DNA of 47,917 nucleotides from a virus, in IMG/VR virus record IMGVR_UViG_3300031236_000016, positions 1 to 47,917 of that record; one strand, 5' to 3'. This document shows positions 14,100-21,013 of this stretch, piece by piece. A program made the position numbers and the translations under genes. Each line of letters opens with the position of its first letter. The stretch's first letter is position 1. The notes below the pieces were generated by a model. The model was not told the DNA's origin and searched no databases. It worked only from the letters and a program-made list of their open reading frames with translations.

Positions 14100-15567
14100 C
14101 GTCATCTCCATCTCCCTCAGCATCATTATCACCTTCAGGGACTTCAGTGACATTCAATCCTTCGTAACCGCTGTCCGGGTTACGTGCGAGCTTTTCGCGC
14201 ACCTCTTCCGGCGAGAGTACTTGCCGATCAAGGTAGGCAGCATCTCGGTCGGCATCCGTCTTGCGCAGTTCCGCCTCTTCCTTCGGCGTCATCTGATAGA
14301 GCGGTTCCCAATTGACTGTGATGTTGGGATCAATCTTGCCGTAGCGGATGAGCTGGATGATTTCCAGCACTCGCACCACGATCCAATTCCAATCGCGATA
14401 TTGCAGCGAGCGCACCCAGTCGAAGAACGCCCTAATCTCACCTTCCGCCAGATTGCCGAAGCCGGTCGGAGAAATACCAAGCAAGATGACGGCGGGAATG
14501 TGACTGACGGAGCACATCTGCTCCTGGGATTGAGCCTGAAGAGCATCAAGGCCGCCCAGAGGCACATTCTGAATGACAAGCTCTTCGCGATCCTTATCCA
14601 TCGCCCCAATGCCCTTGTTATTGCGGGTGAGCGTGAAGTAATCCAGTCGATCCCTTAGGCTTGCTCCATCGTCAGTTCCGTTAAGAACTTGCGACATGTC
14701 GGTCATCAGCATCAAAACGGAAAAATTGTTGATCAGATCGGAAACGCTTCCCACGGTTCGCAACCATCGGTCAACGTATGGTTCTGCGAGTTGACTCATG
14801 CTCATCCCGCCGAAATTGAAAGCGGGCTTGAGCATGTCGGTAACTGGGCGCGTTACGACGGTCAAGAGACGATCAGCATGGATGCGGCGGCCAAGCATGA
14901 ACCATCCGACCGGCTTATAAAAATCATCTCGCGTAGGATCGTCGGCATTATAGACGCTCGGAGTCGTCCACATTGCCTCGACCGCCTTGACGCGGAAGTA
15001 TTTGGTGATCTTCTCATCCTCACCGATACTTTCTTTCTTGATTGTCTTCGGGGTGAGGAGGAGTGGGGTATCGCGAATTTGGTCGGAACTTTGGCTGCGA
15101 ATGTCGAGGAATATTTGAGCGCGCCCATAGAAGCTATCGTGATCGCACATCGTCGCGATGACTTCCTTTAGGCCGATGTCTTTCATATCCTGCTCAAGTT
15201 GACTGATGACCTCTTTGGTAGCGTCGTCGTCGGTATTTGTCGAACCCAACTTGAGCCATTCTCGGGTGAGATTGTTGCTCATCGCCTGCGCAAACATGCG
15301 ATATTCAGCTCGCGTCGAAAGCATCGATAGGTAGGGGTAACCGGGGAATCCGACAAATTCGGTCCCACCCCAACCCTGACTAACAGAGTAGTTGTAGCCG
15401 TAGGAATCCATTGCTACCGGAGCTTGAGTGTCGGCAGGCACTACGCCTGCGGCCAGTACGGGAGCTTGGACTGGGTAGGCGTAGCTCTTCTCTGGTTTGG
15501 CGTCCATGCGAGCCTTTAGGACGGCGCGGCGCATTCCATCCTTCGGTTCCGGGTTGCGAGTCGGCAT
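14092..15567 (-). CDS. portal protein (DUF1073 type)
   Basis: A 491-residue portal, the dodecameric DNA channel at one head vertex. Typical elements of the DUF1073 portal family are YPYLSMLSTRAEYRMFAQ, LTREWLKL, DHDSFYGRAQIFL, SYKP-like FYKPVGWFML, RPVTDMLKPAFNFGGMSMSQ and HIPAVILLGISPTGFG-N. The start is ATG 15567, with no Shine-Dalgarno but CATAAT exactly 6 nt before it. VAMDS at residues 51-55 follows an Ala/Pro-rich leader and matches the putative maturation motif in three other head proteins. The C-terminus is very acidic. It lies 69 bases after terL. Confidence 0.9.
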   Translation of the reverse strand: MPTRNPEPKDGMRRAVLKARMDAKPEKSYAYPVQAPVLAAGVVPADTQAPVAMDSYGYNYSVSQGWGGTEFVGFPGYPYLSMLSTRAEYRMFAQAMSNNLTREWLKLGSTNTDDDATKEVISQLEQDMKDIGLKEVIATMCDHDSFYGRAQIFLDIRSQSSDQIRDTPLLLTPKTIKKESIGEDEKITKYFRVKAVEAMWTTPSVYNADDPTRDDFYKPVGWFMLGRRIHADRLLTVVTRPVTDMLKPAFNFGGMSMSQLAEPYVDRWLRTVGSVSDLINNFSVLMLMTDMSQVLNGTDDGASLRDRLDYFTLTRNNKGIGAMDKDREELVIQNVPLGGLDALQAQSQEQMCSVSHIPAVILLGISPTGFGNLAEGEIRAFFDWVRSLQYRDWNWIVVRVLEIIQLIRYGKIDPNITVNWEPLYQMTPKEEAELRKTDADRDAAYLDRQVLSPEEVREKLARNPDSGYEGLNVTEVPEGDNDAEGDGDDDA

Positions 15568-15636
15568 GACGATATTATGCCATGCCCCTCGTTGCTCTGG
15601 CGGGTCGCCGCGATCCTCCTTGGGTTAGAATGCCCA

Positions 15637-17133
15637 TTATCTTACACTTCCGGCGGCGCGGGCCATTGCAGCTCCACTGATGGCTATTCGCCCGAAAAGC
15701 GGATACAACCGGCGCAGCGCCATAGTAAAACTATCCACCTGATCGTCATTTGCAACTGATCCTGGGCCGCTGAATCGCGTCACTTCGGCTAGCCATGTTC
15801 CCGGCAGATGTTGGCCGCCGGCAGATCCAATCCACTCTGCGACATCGGGATGCGGCAGCCACACGTTCATCGCTTCCCATACGCTGGTAACCGCATGAGC
15901 GCGGGCCGTCTTTGATCCATCGGGTTCGACGGGGATGAGACCGAACACCTTCATCTTCAGGAAGTCGATTACGGCCGGCCCGTTGGCTTTATCCTCGATC
16001 AGAACCTCGCGAGATATGAGTCCTCCCCATGTCCGGAGCACCTCAACCTGCCTGGCGGTCTCAGTGAATCCCATCTGCCCTCGGATCTGATGTAGAAGGT
16101 AGCAATAAGCACCCTTCTTACCCCACTTCTGGCCGACAACATAGTCCGATCCATCGGTATCCTTGAAAGTGCAATCCCATGAGTCGATGATGAGATCGAA
16201 GCTCTTCGGCAGCATTTTGGGCAGATAGAACTGAATGCCGGTAACTTTGAAGATGCTGCCACCAAGAGGATGGGGGCTCTGCTGATACACCGCAGAGAAC
16301 CAAAACTCGGAAGTGGTAGCTTTTCTTTCCCTCAAAAGTTCTTCGCTCTTGAGATCGGGAACCAAAGCGCCTTTGGGGAGCTTCGGGTTGTATCCGGTCT
16401 CATTCGGATAGTTGAGAGCAGGGAAGCGCAACACCGTCAGACGATGACGGTGCTCAGGTTTGCTATACATCGCTTCGATTCGAGCAGGCAAATCGTCTTC
16501 AGCCCATGAAGTGGCCATAACGATCTCACCGCTATATTCACTAAGACGAGCCATGAACTCTGCTTGATACCAATTCCAATGACTTTCTTTAGTTACCTCA
16601 CTTAGTGCCTCTTTCTGACCCTTTGTAGGATCGTCAATAATCCCGATATTGATAGTTTTACCGGCAATACCTGCTGTAATGCCAGTACTGAAATAGCTTC
16701 CGTTTCCATAAGGAGAATTAAAGAAATTGATGGTTGATCGATCAAATTTATCTTTAGGTTTAATATTCGGAAAGAGACGTTTATGTTTCGTGCTCGTTAA
16801 ATTGCGTCGAACCCATTGAGCCATTCCGTTAGCTAAGTCCGAATCATAAGATGCCGTGCCGATAAGCCATTCGGGACAGGTAGACATCAAGAACGCTGGC
16901 AACTTACGGCTCACCATCTCTGACTTACCGTGCTGCGGAGGAGCTTTGAGAATCAACACTGGGCGTATACCAGCATTCACATCGTTGATGAATTTAGTGA
17001 TCGCTCGGCACACCGCTTCACTGAAAGCACTTGTCTTGAAATGAGGGGACGTATAGGTGATGTAATCGTGCAGATGTAGCCGCGCTCGCCGGCGGTGCTG
17101 CAATTCTTTGAGCAACTCTGAGCGCGCGATCAT
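15637..17133 (-). CDS. terL: terminase large subunit
   Basis: A 498-residue packaging motor and DNA-cleaving enzyme. The ATPase part has Walker A APPQHGKS (64-71), Walker B IIDDP (165-169) and a coupling motif MATSW (206-210). The RNase H-like nuclease part has acidic residues in DSWDCTFKDTDGSD (317-330), EDKANG (380-385) and DDQVDS (463-468). It docks on the portal and cuts concatemeric DNA. Length is normal. There is no Shine-Dalgarno before ATG 17133, but TATAGT (17145-17140) lies exactly 6 nt upstream, suggesting a leaderless message. Portal follows, and terS lies upstream. Confidence 0.95.
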   Translation of the reverse strand: MIARSELLKELQHRRRARLHLHDYITYTSPHFKTSAFSEAVCRAITKFINDVNAGIRPVLILKAPPQHGKSEMVSRKLPAFLMSTCPEWLIGTASYDSDLANGMAQWVRRNLTSTKHKRLFPNIKPKDKFDRSTINFFNSPYGNGSYFSTGITAGIAGKTINIGIIDDPTKGQKEALSEVTKESHWNWYQAEFMARLSEYSGEIVMATSWAEDDLPARIEAMYSKPEHRHRLTVLRFPALNYPNETGYNPKLPKGALVPDLKSEELLRERKATTSEFWFSAVYQQSPHPLGGSIFKVTGIQFYLPKMLPKSFDLIIDSWDCTFKDTDGSDYVVGQKWGKKGAYCYLLHQIRGQMGFTETARQVEVLRTWGGLISREVLIEDKANGPAVIDFLKMKVFGLIPVEPDGSKTARAHAVTSVWEAMNVWLPHPDVAEWIGSAGGQHLPGTWLAEVTRFSGPGSVANDDQVDSFTMALRRLYPLFGRIAISGAAMARAAGSVR

Positions 17134-17139
17134 ATTGAC

Positions 17140-17221
17140 ACTATACGCAACTCAGCCCCGGCGCTGTCGGCAAGGACGATGCAAACCGGGGCTGGTGCTC
17201 AACGTCTCGGAGGAAACGTTG
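17140..17221 (-). promoter_or_regulatory. terL upstream region with inverted repeats and -10-like box
   Basis: The space before terL holds TATAGT (17145-17140, minus strand), 6 nt from the ATG. It also holds a 9-bp inverted repeat (CAGCCCCGG 17153-17161 with CCGGGGCTG 17186-17194) and a 6-bp inverted repeat (CAACGT/ACGTTG, 17200-17221). The first repeat lies where a -35 would be, so it may be an operator. No U-run follows, so it is not a typical terminator. A packaging-site role is also possible. Confidence 0.4.
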
Positions 17222-17232
17222 GACTCAGAATA

Positions 17233-17415
17233 CTACTTGGTCGCCTGCTTTGCAATGGCCCAGACATCTTCCGTCAATCGCTTCAAAGCGCCCGTATCCA
17301 ACGCATGGCGATGCAAGGTCTCTGCAAAAATCTTGGCCGCAGTATAAATGGCGGTGCGATCCGATTCAGCCTTTTCATTTAGATCGAACAATGCGTTGAT
17401 AAAATCCTGATCCAT
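17233..17415 (-). CDS. small protein between terminase subunits, function unknown
   Basis: A 60-residue protein from ATG 17415, one base after the terS stop, with GGAGGGG 6 nt upstream. It begins MDQDFINALFDLNEKAESD and is wholly helical in appearance (AAKIFAETLHRHAL, LTEDVWAIAKQATK), with no recognised domain. It is tightly coupled to terS and may modulate packaging. GTG/ATG at 17430 would overlap terS by 14 bases and is less likely. Confidence 0.6.
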   Translation of the reverse strand: MDQDFINALFDLNEKAESDRTAIYTAAKIFAETLHRHALDTGALKRLTEDVWAIAKQATK

Positions 17416-17416
17416 T

Positions 17417-18172
17417 TCAAACCCCTCCATTTTCCGATAGTAACATCGTCGCTATTTGGTCGTCACTCAGGTCTTCGGCCGTGAAGTTGACCGTGGATAT
17501 TGGGCCGCCGCCAGGACCGGCGATTTCGTTCTTGTTGACAATCATTCCGAGGAACTTGGCAATATTGTCGAGCGCCTTATCTTGATCGCGCATCTTGATC
17601 TCAATGCCATCCTTGGTCTTCTTCACTCCAGCACAGAGGCGGCGTGCAGCCCCGCGAACGCGCCTGGTGTCGGCTACCCTCACTTGCTCTACTCCATCGC
17701 CGTGGCAGGCGGGACAGCCTTCGTGCGGAGCTTCATGTGGATTGAACCCGAAGCCACCCGTGGCGAGCGGCGGGATGCGCTTACCGCACGGCTGCTCACA
17801 TTTACTGCCACAGGTGTGATCCAGACATTGGCGAACCACTTCATCATACTCAAATTGAGTCCATTGATATTGATGATTGATCCCATGACAATGCCGGCAG
17901 CACTCAGTCTCAACCCAGATCAGATCGCTCGGATCGGCGCTCGCAATCTCACGCCATTGATTGAGTACCCATTCGACTGTGAGCGCTCTGGCCTTCGCTC
18001 TGATCTCGATCTGTTCCTGAATCGCTTCTTGAACTTCTACCTCTTGCAAAAAACGATAGGCCATCATCGGAGCATTCTCAGGCTTCGATCCGGTCCTAAT
18101 GGCAGCCTGAGTCCCATTAAAATCAACGAGATACTCGACCACAAACGTATTGCGTTCGCTATTCACAGCCAC
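17417..18172 (-). CDS. terS: terminase small subunit, with Cys-rich insert
   Basis: A 251-residue packaging initiator that recognises phage DNA and hands it to the large subunit. The N-terminus (RNTFVVEYLVDFNGTQAAIR) is the usual Terminase_2 helix-turn-helix region, followed by VEWVLNQWREIASADPSDLI. The middle has a metal-binding type insert (CCRHCHGINHQYQW, CEQPCGKR, CPACHGDG) seen in some phage TerS proteins. The acidic tail has FTAEDLSDDQIATMLL. The start is GTG 18172 or, if the message is leaderless, GTG 18166. No Shine-Dalgarno is present. It heads the late minus-strand run. Confidence 0.88.
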   Translation of the reverse strand: MAVNSERNTFVVEYLVDFNGTQAAIRTGSKPENAPMMAYRFLQEVEVQEAIQEQIEIRAKARALTVEWVLNQWREIASADPSDLIWVETECCRHCHGINHQYQWTQFEYDEVVRQCLDHTCGSKCEQPCGKRIPPLATGGFGFNPHEAPHEGCPACHGDGVEQVRVADTRRVRGAARRLCAGVKKTKDGIEIKMRDQDKALDNIAKFLGMIVNKNEIAGPGGGPISTVNFTAEDLSDDQIATMLLSENGGV

Positions 18173-18201
18173 AGAATACGCTCATCGGTGATCAGAGTCA
18201 A
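18173..18201 (-). promoter_or_regulatory. promoter of terS / late region
   Basis: On the minus strand TTGACT (18201-18196), a 17-nt spacer and TATTCT (18178-18173). The predicted transcription start, 7 nt after the -10, is 18166, the first base of the third in-frame codon (GTG). This would give a leaderless terS mRNA. It is the only one of the five late SD-less starts with a recognisable -35. Confidence 0.6.
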
Positions 18202-18510
18202 TTCCATACCCCGTTGGGTGCATTCGGGGTTGCTACGGGCAAACCAACGGGCATTCTTTAGAATCAATGCTTTAAGTACAAAATACCCCGATACCCCGTA
18301 GTATATAGTCAATAGGTCCAGACCAATTACAGTATTCAAATATTAGTACTAAATATAGATATAGGTTTAGACACAATCTATATCTAAAGTCGATTATTGA
18401 AAAACGAGTTCAGCTTCCACACGCTGGAGTTTGGGGCTACGGGCCTCATTTCAGGTAAGCATATTTCGCCTTTTGCTGGCATTTTTCAATTTCCAACGGG
18501 GTATGAAATT
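18200..18510. repeat. repeat-rich AT-rich divergent intergenic region
   Basis: No gene is seen in 18202-18609. An 18-bp inverted repeat with one mismatch (AATTCCATACCCCGTTGG at 18200-18217 and its complement at 18493-18510) bounds an AT-rich core. Inside are a tandem pair of ATACCCCG (18282-18297) and two GCTACGGGC direct repeats (18232-18240, 18436-18444). There is also a 9-bp inverted repeat TAGATATAG/CTATATCTA (18356-18364, 18378-18386). It could be a control region, origin or packaging site. Confidence 0.6.
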
Positions 18511-18547
18511 CTGAGTTTTAAGCTCGAATGTGACTGATTGAATTTTA

Positions 18548-18577
18548 TTGACCGAAATTGTCTAATAGTGATATTAT
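18548..18577 (+). promoter_or_regulatory. promoter of the 18.6-19.5 kb plus-strand genes
   Basis: TTGACC (18548-18553), an 18-nt spacer and TATTAT (18572-18577) on the plus strand, about 33 nt before ATG 18610. It is a good match to a sigma-70 type promoter and diverges from the terS promoter. Confidence 0.68.
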
Positions 18578-18609
18578 GACAGGTATCACAACTGATGGAG
18601 GTCATCTCT

Positions 18610-18864
18610 ATGAAAATGAGAGATGCTTTAGAAATCATCAAAAGAAAAACTCGTACAAAAATGAAAGTGACTTGCACTCCAATACGTGCAGCCGAAAATG
18701 AGTTTTTCGATGCACTTGAAATTTCAAAAACCCATGAACGTTTGAAGCAGGGTGCGATTGATGGGAATCTGGAGTTTTTCTATTCATCTATTCGATGCCC
18801 CAAATGCAAACGCTTTCGCCGAATCCACGTTGTCAACGGAAGGTGTGAGGAATGCCAGAAATAA
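18610..18864 (+). CDS. small zinc-ribbon protein
   Basis: An 84-residue protein from ATG 18610 with GGAGG 8 nt upstream. The basic N-terminal helix (RDALEIIKRKTRTKMKV) is followed by a C-terminal zinc ribbon (CPKCKRFRRIHVVNGRCEEC). It overlaps the next gene by 13 bases. Likely an early DNA- or RNA-binding or adaptor protein; the exact role is unknown. ATG 18595 is an alternative start but would contain the Shine-Dalgarno. Confidence 0.62.
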   Translation: MKMRDALEIIKRKTRTKMKVTCTPIRAAENEFFDALEISKTHERLKQGAIDGNLEFFYSSIRCPKCKRFRRIHVVNGRCEECQK

Positions 18865-19535
18865 TCGATCGTAAAACCGCCATCGCCCGAGGTCTCACTA
18901 AATACTTCACGGGTAAACCTTGCAGTCACGGTCACTTGTCCGAGCGCTACTGCAAGAACGGAGCTTGCCAAAGGTGCTTGAGTCCAAACAGTACCGGCCT
19001 CGTTCGGCTACAGCCGGCGGCCATCGAAGGTCAAATAGTCAGCGGCCCCGATGATCGGCTGGAGTTGATGAAGGAGAAGCTGGCAATCGATCGCATCAAT
19101 GCTGAAGCGAACGCCAGACTCATCGAACTTCGAGCGCAATCTCTCGCACTCAGGTCCAATCTAAGTAATGAGCGAACCGAGCGCCGTGCCGACCGCGAGA
19201 AGCGCAAGTTCCTCAAAGAACACCTGGTTCCAGTCAACATCCTGGGCTTCGACGAGGATTACCACGTGGCCGTCAATATGGTATGGATGGCCGCCATGAT
19301 GCGGAACCCCGAGATCACCAAAGCGGACGTGCTCACCGGGCGCAAGAATGAGTTCGGCTATTACATCATGAGATGCTTCCCAGAAGACAAGGTGATGCTC
19401 TGCGAGCAGACCAATCGGCTCTATAGCCAAAAGAGAACTGACGATGTCATCCGGCTGCGAGAGCAAGCCATCGCCAGCGCCCAGGTAGCGGAAGCGGCTG
19501 AGATTGAATCGGAATGGCCTGAATTTAGACCTTGA
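18852..19535 (+). CDS. zinc-finger protein with long helical middle, function unknown
   Basis: A 227-residue protein. The N-terminus (KPCSHGHLSERYCKNGACQRC) is a finger often seen at the start of phage HNH-type and related proteins. The middle (DRLELMKEKLAIDRINAEAN, NLSNERTERRADREKRKFLK) is a charged coiled-coil-like region. The C-terminal part has YHVAVNMVWMAAMMRNPEIT. I see no HNH catalytic core. The stop lies inside the downstream operator-bearing promoter. It is probably co-transcribed with the zinc-ribbon gene. Confidence 0.62.
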   Translation: MPEIIDRKTAIARGLTKYFTGKPCSHGHLSERYCKNGACQRCLSPNSTGLVRLQPAAIEGQIVSGPDDRLELMKEKLAIDRINAEANARLIELRAQSLALRSNLSNERTERRADREKRKFLKEHLVPVNILGFDEDYHVAVNMVWMAAMMRNPEITKADVLTGRKNEFGYYIMRCFPEDKVMLCEQTNRLYSQKRTDDVIRLREQAIASAQVAEAAEIESEWPEFRP

Positions 19536-19588
19536 CACGCTACCCGTAGTGTGAGAAGATAAAGGAGTAGCAAAAAACTCTCGGAGGA
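19532..19588 (+). promoter_or_regulatory. operator-bearing promoter (copy 2)
   Basis: TTGACA (19532-19537), an imperfect palindrome CACGCTAC-CC-GTAGTGTG (19536-19553) and GAAGATAAAGG, then CTCGGAGGA before ATG 19596. It differs from the copy at 11237-11293 at only 5 of 57 positions. Two distant blocks probably answer to the same repressor. Confidence 0.72.
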
Positions 19589-19595
19589 AATCACA

Positions 19596-19766
19596 ATGTC
19601 TACCCTTAATCAACTTTGCAAGGAACTCAGCTCCATATACGGATCACGCGGATATCGCATTACGAACGATGGTGAAGTTCACGTTCGTCGCCAATCTAAC
19701 GAGAGGTGCGGCGATACCTACTATTGGGCCTTTTACGGCTACGTGGAAACGCTTTTGGCCGCCTAA
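19596..19766 (+). CDS. small protein, function unknown
   Basis: A 56-residue protein beginning MSTLNQLCKELSSIYGSRG, with YRITNDGEVHVRRQ and YYWAFYGYVETLLAA. It is a compact mix of helix and strand without a recognised family. CTCGGAGGA is 7 nt before ATG. It is the first gene after operator copy 2. The next ~100 bases hold no clear gene. Confidence 0.6.
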   Translation: MSTLNQLCKELSSIYGSRGYRITNDGEVHVRRQSNERCGDTYYWAFYGYVETLLAA

Positions 19767-19865
19767 CCGTCACCCCATCTCGGAGAAGATCGAGGCCGTT
19801 CAAACCTACGTGATGCGCTAACCAACCGGGGCGTTATTCCGGCAACATATCGGAGGAAATCAAAC

Positions 19866-20621
19866 ATGCTCGCATTTCACAATAATCCTGCTATCAAAGA
19901 AAAATACCTCGCTCGCGTCCGCGCTCACCGCGTCGCCGATGAAATCGTAAAGGGCCGATATTGGGAAAACGGTAAAGGCTGCGCTGTCGGATGTACCCTT
20001 CATTCCGGCAAGCACATGAGTTACGAAAGCGAACTTGGAATTCCAGTCGCTCTCGCTCATCTTGAAGATACGATCTTCGAGAATCTGCCAAACGAGTTAG
20101 CTCTCGAATGGCCGGCTCGATTTCTTGAAGCGGCGCATCCCGGTGCCGATCTAAGCAACGTCGTAAATCAATTCATGAGTTGGATGCTTATTGATCCCAC
20201 TCATGGAGTCATTCGATTCGTCAATACTGACATGGATCGTTCGGCCATCATAGGTGTTGCTGCAATTCTTCGGACCGACGCTACCGCCGAAGAAATTGAA
20301 AAGGCACTATCGGCGGACTCGGCGGCGGACTCGGCGGCGGCACTCTCGGCGGCACTCTCGGCGCGCTCGGCGGCACTCTCGGCGTACTCGGCGGCGGACT
20401 CGGCGGCGGCACTCTCGGCGGCGTGCTCGGTGGCGGACTCGGTGGACTCGGCGGCGGACTCGGCGCGCTCGGCGGCGGCGGCACGCTCGGCGGCACGCTC
20501 GGCGGTGGACTCGGCGCGCTCGGCGGCACTCTCGGCGGACTCGGCGGCGTACTCGGCGGCGGACTCGGCTTACATTTCTTTCTCCGATAAGCTAATTGAG
20601 TTGATGAGTATCGCCAGATGA
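19866..20621 (+). CDS. conserved phage protein with Ala/Ser repeat tail
   Basis: A 251-residue protein. The N-terminal ~145 residues (FHNNPAIKEKYLARVRAHRV, KGRYWENGKGCAVGCTLHSG, ELGIPVALAHLEDTIFE) look like a conserved phage protein of unknown role that I have seen in other phages. From about residue 149 to 235 the sequence consists of A-x-S-A units (DSAADSA, ALSARSA, AYSAADSA), probably a long alanine-rich helix. It ends ISFSDKLIELMSIAR. CGGAGGA precedes ATG. It overlaps the next gene by 4 bases. Confidence 0.7.
   Translation: MLAFHNNPAIKEKYLARVRAHRVADEIVKGRYWENGKGCAVGCTLHSGKHMSYESELGIPVALAHLEDTIFENLPNELALEWPARFLEAAHPGADLSNVVNQFMSWMLIDPTHGVIRFVNTDMDRSAIIGVAAILRTDATAEEIEKALSADSAADSAAALSAALSARSAALSAYSAADSAAALSAACSVADSVDSAADSARSAAAARSAARSAVDSARSAALSADSAAYSAADSAYISFSDKLIELMSIAR
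20310..20569 (+). repeat. imperfect 9/12-bp coding repeat (GGCGGxxTC type)
   Basis: About 260 bases of near-repeating CTCGGCGGACTCGGCGG-like units, encoding A-x-S-A peptides in frame. Unit length changes by whole codons, so the frame is kept. Only a few positions vary (Asp, Leu, Arg, Tyr, Cys, Val), a pattern that slippage or recombination can easily expand and contract. Confidence 0.9.
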
Positions 20622-20824
20622 CAATCTATAACCCAAGGTGGGATCTAAGTACAATACCCTCAGATAAGTTTCAATCTGAGGCAGGCCGTCGCCGGCGCGC
20701 CAAAGGTCCGCAAGTAACCAGGCAGAAGCTCAGTCCCTGTATACACTGTGGGACTGAGCTTAACGCTCGTCAACGTCGCCTTAAATGCTTGAACTGTGGA
20801 AGGAGTCAAAATGTTCCTGCATAA
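20618..20824 (+). CDS. small basic zinc-ribbon protein
   Basis: A 68-residue protein whose ATG overlaps the previous stop (ATGA). A basic part (AGRRRRAKGPQVTRQKL) is followed by a zinc ribbon (CIHCGTELNARQRRLKCLNCG). Possibly nucleic-acid binding. Its C-terminus overlaps the next gene by 14 bases, so the three genes 19866-20993 look translationally coupled. Confidence 0.62.
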   Translation: MTIYNPRWDLSTIPSDKFQSEAGRRRRAKGPQVTRQKLSPCIHCGTELNARQRRLKCLNCGRSQNVPA

Positions 20825-20993
20825 CGCTCACATCTGTATTAACTGCGAGTGGATAGGGGATTCGGCCACCACTTGCATCAAGTGCGGAGGATCGCAGACC
20901 ATGCCTCTAGCACAGTGGTTTCGGTCAATAACAGAACAATATCTGACATGGGATAGGGTACGGAAGAATTCAAACTATCGGTCGTCTGACTGA
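20811..20993 (+). CDS. small zinc-ribbon protein
   Basis: A 60-residue protein from ATG 20811 with AAGGAG 6 nt upstream. The zinc ribbon is CINCEWIGDSATTCIKCGG, followed by LAQWFRSITEQYL. The function is unknown. It is the last gene of this plus-strand block. The convergent primase gene ends 20 bases further on, with no clear terminator between them. Confidence 0.58.
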   Translation: MFLHNAHICINCEWIGDSATTCIKCGGSQTMPLAQWFRSITEQYLTWDRVRKNSNYRSSD

Positions 20994-21013
20994 TGCTGAA
21001 ATTACCCAAAGAC

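Noticed and set aside
14068-14658. 196-residue plus-strand ORF opposite the portal
   Set aside because: Long only because the portal's codon bias leaves the antisense frame open; no ribosome site and no partner genes.
17108-17347. Plus-strand ORF with CTCGGAGGA inside it at 17206
   Set aside because: The ribosome site is followed only by a TTG frame that is antisense to the small gene 17233-17415. The site sits in a 6-bp inverted repeat and may be a relic.
17456-18301. 281-residue plus-strand ORF opposite terS
   Set aside because: Antisense to a clear terminase small subunit, with no start signal. It ends in the repeat-rich gap.
20281-20529. 82-residue Pro/Ser-rich ORF on the minus strand (and an Arg/His-rich plus-strand ORF) over the repeat
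   Set aside because: Both are frame by-products of the GCGG-type repeat inside the 19866-20621 gene. They have no ribosome site and no domain.
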